The notes beneath the pieces were generated by a model. It saw only the letters and a list, made by a program, of their open reading frames with translations, was not told the origin of the DNA and did no database searches. The position numbers and the translations under genes were made by a program. This document shows positions 47,571 through 57,800 of a stretch of 64,000 nt of DNA, piece after piece. Every line of letters begins with the position of its first letter. Position 1 is the first letter of the stretch. The DNA comes from Cavia porcellus (lineage: Eukaryota; Chordata; Mammalia; Rodentia; Caviidae). The DNA lies in assembly GCF_034190915.1 (NCBI RefSeq), contig NW_026947501.1:1302001-1366000 (forward strand). Reading direction: 5' to 3'.

Positions 47571-49570
47571 TTAGGGTTAGTGTAGGTTTAGGATTTGCAT
47601 TATGGTTAGGTTAGGGTTAGAGTTTAGGGTTAGTGTTAGGTTTAGGGTTACGTTTAAGTTTCGATATTAAATTTAGGGTTAGGTTTATGGTTAGTGTTAT
47701 GGTTACAGTTAGTGTTAGGGTTAGGGCTAGGTTTAGGCCTAGCCTTCTGTGTTAGGTGTTAGAGAGTGGGTTAGGTTTAGGCTTAACGTTACAGATATCT
47801 TTATGGTTAGGTTTAGCCTTAGGGTTTGTGTTACGTTTTGTGTTTGGATTAGGCGTACTGTTTAGGGTATGGGTTAGGTTCAGTGTTAGGTTTATGGTTT
47901 TATTTAGGGTTAAGGTTATGGTTAGTTTAAGGGTTACGGTTAGGTTGAGATTCAGGTTTATGGTTAGTGTTAGTGTTAGAAGTTAGGTTTAATGTTATTG
48001 TTAATGTTAGGGTTAGCATTAGGCTTAGTGGTTAGTGTTAGACGTAGGATTAGGGTTAAGTTTAAGTTTTGAGTTATCGTTAGATTAAGGGTTAGAGGTA
48101 TGGGTTAGACTTATGTTAGTGTTAGGATTAGGTTTAGGGTTAGGGTTAGGTGTTATGGGCAGGGTGAAGGTTAGTTTTAGTGTTAGGGTTAGGGATATGG
48201 ATTAAGGTTAGGTTTTGGGTTTGGGTTATTTTGAGGGTTACTGTTAGGGTTAGGTTTTGGGTTAGGGTTAGGGTTAGAGTTTAGGGTGGGGGTTAGAGTT
48301 TAGGGTAAGGGTTAGGGTTAGTGTTAGTGTTAGGGTTTGGTTTAGTTTTAGGGTTAGGGTTAGAGTTTAGTGTTACATTTAGGGTTTGGTTTAGGGTTAG
48401 AGTTTAGGTTTAGGGTTAGGTTTAGCATTAGGATTAGTGTTAAGGTTAGGATTTTTATTTCTGATTAGGGTTAGGTTTAGGTTTATGGTTAGGTGTTAGG
48501 TATTAGGTAGAAGGTTATGGTTAGGCTTCGGGTTTTGGTTAGGTTTAGGGTTATGTTCCGGTTTAGGCTTAAGTTTACAGCTAGTTTTAGGGTTAGGGTT
48601 ATGGTTAGTGTGAAGTTTGGTGGTACTCTTTATGCTAAGTTTTAGGTTCAGTGTTAGGTTTACGGTTAGTTTTAGGGTTAGGGTTAAGGTTTGGTTTAGG
48701 GTTAGGGTTGGGTTAGTGTTTGGTTAAAGGTTAGTGTTAGGTTGAGGTTTAGGTTTAGGGTTAGGGTTAGGGTTAGAAGTTAGGTTTAGTGTTAGTGTTA
48801 GTGTTAGTGTTAGTATTAGGTTTAGGGTTAAGGTTAGCGTTAGGTTTAAGGGTTAGTGTTAGGTTCAGTGTTAGGGTTAGGTTTAGGGTTTGAGTTAGCG
48901 TTAGGATTAGTGTTATAAGTATATGTTACTCTTATGTCAGTATTAATATTAGGGTTAGGGTTAGGTATTACGGTCAAGGTTAAGGTTAGTTTTAGTGTTA
49001 GTGTTAGCGTTAGAGATTAAGGTTAGGTTTTGGGTTAGGTTATTGTGAAGCTTAGTGTTAGGGTTAGGTTTCGTTTTAGGGTTAGGGTTAGATTTGTTAA
49101 GGTTAGGGGTCGTGTTAGTTTTAGGTTTAGGGTTAGGTTTAGTGTTAGAATTTAGGGTTAGATTTAGGGTTAGACTTAGCATTAGGCTTAGGCTTATGGT
49201 AGGGTTAGGGTTAGGGTTATGGTTAGGTATCACGATCAGGGTTAAAGTTAGTTTTATGTTTAGGGTTAGGTTTAGGGTTAGGTTTAGGATTAGAGTGGAA
49301 TGTTAGGTTTTGGTTTAGGGTAGGCTTAGGGTTATGGTTTGGATTAGAAGGTAGGGTTAGGGGTAGGGTTAGGTTTAGGGTTACTGTTAGGGTTTGTGTT
49401 AGGGTTAGGGTTAGGTGTTAGGGTGAGGGTTAGGTTTAGTCTTCGATTTACGGTTAGTGTTAGCGCTACAATTAGGTTTAGGGTTACGGTTAGGGTTAGG
49501 TCTCTGGTTAGTTTTAGGGATAGGTTTAGGGTTAGGTTTAGGGGTTAGGTGTTAGGGTTAGGTTTAGGGT

Positions 49571-49790
49571 TAGAGTTTAGGTTTAGTGTTAGGGTTAGGG
49601 TTAGGGTTAGTGTTTGGAAAAGAAGTTAGTGTTAGGGGTAGGGTTAGGGATATGGTTATGGTTATGGTTAGGGTTAGGGTTAGAGTTTAGGTTTAGTGTT
49701 AGGTTTAGGGTTAGGGTTAGTGTTTGGAAAAGAAGTTAGTGTTAGGGGTAGGGTTAGGGATATGGTTACGGTTAGGGTTAGGGTTAGAGT
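49571..49790 (+). repeat. Near-perfect 110-bp tandem duplication
   Basis: TAGAGTTTAG starts at 49,571 and 49,681, and TGTTTGGAAAAGAAGTTAG starts at 49,611 and 49,721. The offset is exactly 110 bp and the two copies differ at very few positions. The GGAAAAGAAG core is unusual in this array and makes the duplication easy to recognise. 110 is not a multiple of six. Confidence 0.92.
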
Positions 49791-50529
49791 TAGGGTTAGT
49801 GTTAGGGGTTATATATTATGGAGAGGGTTAGGGTTAGGCTTTGGGTCATGGTTAGTGTTCGGATTATGATTTGGTTTAGGGTTAGGGTAAGGGTTAGGGT
49901 TAGGTTTACAGTTAGTTTTAGGGTTACCTTTAGGGTAAAGGTTTGGGGTAAAGTGTTAGTGATAGGATTAGGTTTAGGCTTAGTGTAAGGGTTAGTGTTA
50001 AGGTCAGGGTTAGGTTTATGATAATTTTAGTCTTAGGGTTATGGGTTAAGAGAGACAGCATTAGTGTTATGGTTAGGGTTAGTGTTAGAGTTACGGATAG
50101 GTTTAGGGTTAGGTTTACAGTTAATTTTAGGGTTACGGTTAGTTTTATGCTTAGGGTTATGCTTTAGGGTTAGGGTTAGGGTTAGGTTTAGCATTAGGTT
50201 TATGGTTATGGTTAGAGGTTAGCGTTAGGTTTAGTGGTAGATTTTGCTGTTAGGGATAGGGTTATGGTTAGTCTTAGAGTTTATGGTTAGTTTTACTGTA
50301 AGGGTTAACGTTAAAGCTTAGGTTTTGGGTTAGGATTAGGGTTAGGATTAGTGTTAGTGTTAGGGTTAGTGTTAGGGTTCCAGTTAGAGGTATGGGTTAG
50401 GGTTATGGTTATGGTTAGGGTGAGGGTTAGGGTTAGTTTTAGGATTATGCTAGGTTTAGGGTTAGGTATTACAGTCAGGTTTAAGGTTAGTTTAAGTTTT
50501 AGGTTTAGGGTTAGGGGTTAATGTTAGGT

Positions 50530-50602
50530 TTAGGGTTATGGTTATGGTTATGATTATGGTTATGGTTATGTTTATGGTTAGGGTTATGGTTATGGTTAGG
50601 GT
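50530..50602 (+). repeat. TTATGG variant patch
   Basis: Most hexamers here are TTATGG, with single TTATGA, TTATGT and TTAGGG interruptions. As with the TTAGTG patches, one variant has been locally amplified. Confidence 0.8.
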
Positions 50603-53600
50603 TAGAGTTAGGGTTAGTGTTAGGATTAGGGTTAGGGTTAGTATTAGAAGTTAGGGTTAGTGGTAGGATTAGGTTTATGGTTACAGTTCGGGTCAGTGTT
50701 ACGTTTAGGGTTAGGTTTTAGGTGTTAGGGAGAGGGTTAAGATAAGACTTTGGGTTACAGTTAGCGTTAGGGTTATTATTAGGTTTAGGGTTAGACTTAG
50801 GGTTAGGGTTAGGTTTAGTGTTAATTATAGGGTTAGGTTTAGGGTTAGGGTTGGGGTAGGGTGTTAGGTATAGGCTTAGGGTTACGGTTAGTTTTAGGTT
50901 TAGGGTCAGATTTAGGGTTAGGGTTAGGTTTAGGTTTAGTGTTAGGGTTAGTGTTAGGGTTGATTTAGTGTTAGGATTAGGTGTAGGCTTAGGTTTTGTG
51001 TTAGGGTTAGAAGTAGGTTTAGTGTTAGTGTTAGGGTTAGTGTTAGAGTTAGAGTTATAGTTAGGGTTGGGGTTAGATATTAGGGTCAGGGTTAGTGTTA
51101 GTGTTAGTGTTAGTGATACCGTTAGAGTTTAGGGTTAGGGTTAAGGTTAGAGTTAGAATTAATGTTATGGTTATGGTTTGGGCTAGGGTTAGTGTTAGTC
51201 TTAAAACTTAGGTTTAGGGTTATGGTTAGTGTTAGGGTTGGGGTTTGGGTTAGGGTTAGGGTTAGTGTTAGTGTTTGTGTTAGGGTTATGGTTAGGTGTT
51301 AGTTGTTAGGGAGTTGGTTAGCATTAGGCTTTGTGTTACTGTTAGGTTTTGGGTTATGATTAGGTTTAGGCTTAAGGTTATGGTTAGCTTTAGGGTTAGG
51401 TTTAGGTTTAGAGTTAGGGTTATGGTTAGTGTTAGGTTTGGGGTACTGTTTAGGGTAAGGATTAGGTTTAGAGTTAGGTTTACAGTTAGTTTTAGGGTTA
51501 GGGTTAGGGTTGGGTTAGGGTTAGGTTAAGAGGGTTAGGTCAAGGTTTATGTTTAGGGTTAATGTTAGGGTAGAATTTAGGTTAAGGGTTAGTGTTAGGT
51601 TTAGAGTTAGGGTTAGGTTTAGAGGTTAGTGTAAGTTTTACGGTTAGTGTTAGGTTTAGTGTTGGGGTTACAGGTTAGTTGTTAGGGAGAATTTTATGAT
51701 TAGTCTTCAGGTTACGGTTAGTTTTAGGGTTACAATTAGGTTTAGGGTTTGGTTTAGGGTTATGGTTAAGGCTTGTTTTACATTTAGGTTTAGGTTTAGT
51801 GTTAGGGCTAGGGTTAGGTGTTAGGGATTGATTTAGCATTAGGGTTAGTGTTAGGATTATTGTTAAGTTTAGTTGTATGATTAGGGAATGTGTTAGCTTT
51901 AGGATTAGTGTTAGGGTTAGGGATACGGTTCGGGTTAGGCTTAGGGTTAGTGTTTAGGGTTAGGATTAGGGTTAGGCATATTGTTAGGGCTAGGGTTAGG
52001 TTGAGGTTTAGGTTTAAGTTTAGGGTTAGGGTTAGAGTTAGTGTTAGGGTTAGGTTTTGGGTCAGGTTTAGGGTTAGAGTTAGAGTTTAGGGTTAGGTTT
52101 AGGGTTAGGGTTAGTTTTGTGATTATAATTTAGGGTTGGGGTTAGGTATTACGTTCAGGGTTAGTGTTAGTTTTAGGGTTAGGATTAGGGATTAATGTTA
52201 AGTTTTGGGTTAAGTTTACGGTGAGGGTTATGGTTAAGTTTTGAGTTAGGGTTAGGGTTAGTGTTAGGGTTAGAGTTTAGGGTTAGGGTTAGTGTTAGTG
52301 TTAGTGTTATGGTTTGGATTAGTATTCGTGTTAGGATTATGGTTAGGTTTAAGGGTCAGGAGTTAGGTATAGGGGTATCGTTAAGCTTCGGGTTACTGTT
52401 AGGGTTAGGGTTATCATTAGGTTAGGGTTAGGGTTAGGGTTAGCATTTGCTTTAGATTTACATTTAGTTTTATGGTTAGGTTTAGGGTTAGGTTTAGGAA
52501 TTAGGTGTTAGGGATAAGGTTGTAGTTAGGTTTAGGGTTAGGGTTAGGTTTAGGTTTACGGTTTAGGGTTAGGGTTAAGTTTAGGGTTAAGGTTAGTGTT
52601 AGGTATAGGTTTAGAATTTAGGTTTGGGTTAGGGTTAGGGTTAGGTTTAGTGTTAATGTTAGGGTTAGGTTTAAGATTAGAATTTAGTGTTAGGTTTAGG
52701 TTTAGGTTTACGGTTAGGGGTTAGGGAGAGGGTTAGGATTAGGCTTTGGGTGTCGATTAGGTTTAGGGTTATGATTATGTTTAGGGTTATGATTAGGGTT
52801 TGTTTTACTGTTAGGGTTAGGATTAGGTTTAGGGTTAGGGGTTAGGTGTTAGGGATAGAGTTATCGTTAGGGTTAGGTTTAGGTTTAGTCTTAGGGTTAG
52901 CCTTAGGATTAGGGATAGTGTTAACTTTAGTGTTAGTGTTAGGGTTAGGGATAGGGTTCGGGTTAGTGTTATGGTTGGGGTTAGGTTTAGGATTAGCGTT
53001 ATTGTTAGGGTTAAGGTTAGTTTGAGGTTTAGGGTTTGGGTTCGGTTTAGGTTTAGGGTTAGTGTTAGGGTTAGGTTTCATGTTAGGGTTAGGTTTAGGG
53101 TTAGAGTTTAAGGTTAGGGTTAGGGTTAGAGTTAGTGTTAGGTTTAGGTTTAGGTTTAGGTTTAGGGTTAGGGTTAGGTTTAGGTTTAGGGTTAGGTTTT
53201 GGTTTATGGTTAGAATTTGAGTTAGGGTTAGGGTTACAGTTAGGGTTAGTGTTAGGTCTCGGTTTAGGGCTAGCCTTTGGGGTTATGTTTTAGCGAGTGG
53301 TTAGGGTTATGCATTGGGTTACGGTTAGGTTTAGGGTTATGATTAGGTGTAGGCTTAGTTTACGTTTAGATTTAAGGTTAGGTTTAGGTTTAGGGTCAGG
53401 GTTTTGGTTAGTGTAAGGATTAGGGGTACTCTTTATGTTATTGGTTTCTTTCAGTGTTAGGTTTATGGTTAGTTTTAGGGTTAGGGTTGGAGTTAGGGTT
53501 ACAGTTAGGTTCAGGTTAAGGGTTAGGGTTAGGTTGAGGTTCAGGTTTAGGGTTAGGTTTAGGGTTAGAAGTTAGGTTTATTGTTAGTGTTAATGTTAGG

Positions 53601-54769
53601 GTTAGAGTTAGTGGTTAAAGTTAGGTTTAGGGTTAGGTTTATGTTTAGAGTTTGAGTTAGCGTTAGTTTTAGGGTAAGAAATATGGGTTAGGCTTATGTT
53701 AGGGTTAGGATTAGGGTTAGGGTTAGGTATTACGGTCAGGATTAAGGTTACTTTAAGGTATAGGGTTAGGGTTAGGGTCAGGGATTAATGTTAGGTTTTG
53801 CATTAGGGTTATGGTGATTGTTACGGTTACGGTTAGATTATGTTTCGGGTTAGGGGTAGGGTGAGGGTTAGAGTTTACGGTAAGGGTTAAGGTTAGTGTT
53901 AGTGTTAGGTTTTGGGTTAGGTTTAGGGTTAGTGTTACGGTTTAGTGTTAGATTTAGAGTTAGGTTTAGGGTAAGATTTTAGGTTTAGGGTTAGATTTAG
54001 CGTTAGGATTAGGGTTAGGGTTAGGATATAAATTTTGTGTTAGGGTTAGGTTTAGGTTTAGGATTATGGGTTAGGTGTTACATAGAGCGTTATGGTTAGG
54101 CTTTGTGTTACGGTTAGGTTTATGGTTACGATTAGGTTTAGGGTAAGGTTTAGCGTTATGGTTATGGTTTGTTTTACAGTTAGGATTAGAGTTAGGGGTT
54201 AGTTGTTTGGGATAGAGTTAGCATTAGGGTTAGGGTTAGGGTTAGTTTTAGGGTTAGTTTTAGGGTTAGGTTTAGTGGTAGGTATAGTATTACATTTAGC
54301 GTTAGCGTTAGGGTTAGGGATAGGGTTCGTGTTAGTGTTAGGGTTAGGCTTTAGGGTTAGGGTTAGGGTTAATTTTAGGTTTATGATTAGAATTTAGTGT
54401 TAGCGTTCGGTTGAGGGTTAGGGTTATGTTTAGGGTTAGGGTTAGGGTTATGGCTAGGTTTAGTGCTAGCATTAAAGCTTAGGTGTTATAGAGAAGGTTA
54501 GGTTTAGGTTTTGTGTTACGGTTAGGTTTAGGGTTATTATTAGTTTTAGGCTTAAGTTTACGGCTAGGTTTAGAGTTAAGGTAATGGTTAGTGTGAGATT
54601 TGGGGGCACTGTTTATTGTAAGTTTTAGGTTCAGTGTTAAGTTTATGGTTAGTTTTAGGGTTAGGGTTAAGGTTTGGTTTAGGTTTAGGGTTGGGTTAGT
54701 GTTAGCTTAAAGGTTAGTGTTAGGTTGAGGTTTAGTTTTAGGTTTACGGTTAGGGTTAGAATTTAGGTT

Positions 54770-54820
54770 TAGTGTTAGTGTTAGTGTTAGTGTTAGTGTT
54801 AGTGTTAGTGTTAGTGTTAC
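54770..54820 (+). repeat. TTAGTG variant patch
   Basis: About eight consecutive TTAGTG units, ended by a TTACGG. The equivalent position in the related block about 6.0 kb upstream (near 48,786-48,812) holds a shorter TTAGTG run. The patch therefore changed length after the block was duplicated. Confidence 0.85.
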
Positions 54821-57800
54821 GGTTAAGGTTAGGGTTAGGGTTAAGTGTTAGTGTTAGGTTTAGTGTTAGGGTTAGGTTTAGGGTTTGAGTTAGCATTAGG
54901 TTTAGTGTTAGAAGTATGTATTACTCTTATGTTAGTATTAGGATTAGGATTAGTGTTAGGTTTAGGTATTACGGTCAGGGTTAGGGTTAGTTCTAGAGTT
55001 AGGGTTAGGGTTAAAGATTAAAGTTAGGTTTTGGGTTAGGGTTATGGTGAGGCTTAGTGTTAGGGTTAGATTTCGGGTTAGGGTTAGGTTTAGATTTAGA
55101 GTTTTTAAGGTTAGGGTTAGTGTTAGTGTTAGTGTTAGGGTTAGGATTAGGGTTAGAATTTAGGTTTAGACATAGCATTAGGCTTAGGCTTATGGTAGGG
55201 TTAGGGTTAGGGTTAGGGTTAAGGTTATGGTTAGGTATTATGTACAGGATTAATGTTAGTTTTAGGGTTAGGGTTAGGGTTAGAGTTAGGTTTAGGATTA
55301 GAGTTGAGTGTTAGTGTTTGGTTTAGGTTTAGGCTTAGGGTTATGGTTAGTATTACAAATTAGGGGTAGGGGTAGGTTTAGGGTTATGGTTACTGTTAGG
55401 GTTAGTTTTAGTGTTAGGGTTAGGTATTAGATGTTAGGGCGAGGGTTATGGTTAGGCTTTGGGTTATGGTTAGTGTTAGGGTTACAATTAGGTTTAGGGT
55501 TATGGTTAGCGTTAGTGTTAGGGTTAGGTTTATGGTTAGTTTAGGGTTAGGCTTAGGGTTACGGTTAGGGGTTAGGTGTTAGGGATAGTTTTAGGGTTAG
55601 GGTTATTGTTAGTTTTTGTGTTAGGGTTAGGTTTATGGTTAGGTTTCGTGTTACGGATAGTGTCAGTGTTATGCTTAGGGTTAGGGTTAGGCTGAGGTTT
55701 AGGGTTTAGGGTTAGTGTTTGCTTTAGGTTTACAGTTAGTTTTACGGTTAGGGTTAGGTTTAGGTTTAGGATTTAGGTGTTAGGGATAAGGTTTTAGTTA
55801 GGGTTAGGGTTAGGGTTAGGGTTAAAGTAAGGGTTAGGGTTAGAGTTTAGGGTTAGGGTTAAGTTTAGTGTTAGGGTTAGGGTTAAGTTTAGGGATAGGG
55901 TTAAGATTAGGCTTAGTGTTGTGGTTAGGGTTAGGGTCAAGGATTAAAGTTAGGTTTTGGGTTAGGGTTAGGGTTAGGGTTAGGTTTCGGGTTAATTTTA
56001 GGGTTAGATTTAGGGTTAGTGGTTAGGTGTTAGGGATATGTTTAGGGTTTGGGTTAGTATTAGGGTTAGGTTTATGGTTAGTTTTAGGATTAGTTTTGGG
56101 TTCGGGTTAGGGTTAGGTTTAGGGTTATCGTTTAGTGTTAGTGTTAGGGTTAGTGTTATGGTTAAGGTTAGGGTTAGGTTGAGGTTTAGGGTTAGGTTTA
56201 GTCTTATGGTTTTAAGTTAGCTTTAGTGTTAGATTTAGGGATAAGGTGGGGATAGGTTTAGGGTTAGTGTTAGCATTAGAGGTAGGGTTAGTCTTAGGTT
56301 TAGGTTTAGGGTTAGAGTTAGGTTTAGGCTTAGGTTTAAAGGTACGGGTTAGGGCTAGTGTTAGGGTTAGGGTTAGGGTTATGCTTAGATTTAGGGCTGG
56401 GTTATGCTAGGATTAGCGTTATTGTTATGTATTACAGTCAGGGTTAGGTCTAGTTTAATGGTTAGGATTAGGGTTAGGGCTAGGTTTAGGGATTAATGTT
56501 AGGTTTAGGGTTATGATTATGGTTAATGTTAGGTATAGGAATAGGGTTACAATTCGATGTTAGTTTAGGGTTACTGTTAGGTGTATGTTTACAGTTAGGG
56601 TTAGGTTTAGTGTTAGGTTTAGGCTTAGGGGTTACTTGTTTGGGAGAGTATTAAGAATAGTCTTTGCGTAACGGTATGCGTTAGGGTTATGATTAGGTTT
56701 AGCGTTAGGCTGAGGGTTATGGTTAGGGTTAGTTTTAGTGTTAGTTTTAGGGTTAGGTTTAGGGTTAGGGTTGTGGTTAGGTGTTAGGGATAGGGTTAGG
56801 ATTCAGGTTAGGGTTAGGTTTAGGGTAAGGCTTAGGTTTACGGTTATGCTTAGATTTAGGAATAGTGGTAAGATTAGGGTTAGTGTTTAGGGTTAGGTTT
56901 AGGTTTAGGGTTAGGGTTAGTGTAAGGGTTAGAAATTTTTTTAGTGTTAGGGTTAGGGTTAGGGTTAGAGTTAGGGTTAGGGTTAGGGTTATGGTTAGAG
57001 GTTAGGGTCAAGGTTAGGGTTAGGGTTATGGTTAGAGGTTAGCATTAGGTTTAGGGTTAGAGTTCGGTATAGGGTTATGGTTAGGGTTATGCTTTGATGT
57101 TATGCTTAAGTTTAGTGTTTGGGTTAGGGTTAAAACTTAGGTTTAGGTTTAGTGTTAGGGTTAGTGTTATTGTTATGGTTAGTGTTATGGTTAGTGTTTA
57201 GGTTACTGTTAGGTTTAGGGTTAGGTGTTAGGTGTTAGGGAGAGGCTTAGGGTTAGGCTTCCGGTTATGGTTAGTTTTAGGTTTACAATTGATTTATGGT
57301 TAGTGTTAGGGTTAGGGTTAGGGATAGTGTTACGGTTAGGTTTACTGTTAGTTTTAGGGTTAGGTTTAGGGCTTGGGTTATGGGTTTAGTTTTAGGGATA
57401 CGATTAGGGTTATGTTTAGGTTTAGGGTTAGGGTTATGGTTAGGGTTAGCATTAGGATTACGGTTAGTTTTAGGGTTATATTTTGTTTTACGGTTAGGGA
57501 TATGGTTAAGTTTAGGGTTAGGATTATGTTTAGGGTTAGGGCTTGGATTAGGATTAGGGATAGGTTTAGTGTTAGATTTCGGGGTTAGGTGTTAGGGATA
57601 GGATTAGGCTTAGGCTTCGGGTTATGTTCAGTGTTAGGGTTACAATTAGGTTAGTGTTACTGCTAGGGTTTGTGTTAAAGTTTGCATTAGATTTATGTTT
57701 AGTTTAAGGATTAGGGTTAGGGTTAGGTTTTGGAGTTAGTTGTTTGGGATAAGATTGTAGTTAGGGTTAGGGTTAGGGTTAGTGTTAGGTTTAGGTTTAG

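Larger units (their letters stand above)
35570..47740 (+). repeat. Higher-order repeat family C: alternating P-Q units of about 3.6 kb
   Basis: Two block types alternate. P (about 1.5 kb) is seen at about 35,570-37,090, 41,110-42,640, 44,745-45,985 (truncated) and 46,941-47,740 (diverged); a remnant of about 120 bp lies near 38,930-39,050. Q (about 2 kb) is seen at about 37,090-38,925, 39,050-41,110, 42,640-44,745 and 45,986-46,940 (truncated). Examples of P landmarks are the GGGGATAGGTGTTAG region at about 35,730, 41,275, 44,906 and 46,947, and GGTTTTGTTTAGAGG at 36,441, 41,970 and 45,602. Examples of Q landmarks are ACCATTAGGTTGAGG at 40,363, 43,962 and 46,228. Offsets between the best copies are 3,593-3,632 bp. 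These copies differ by only a few bases per hundred in stretches compared by eye, so this family is the most recently amplified. Confidence 0.88.
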
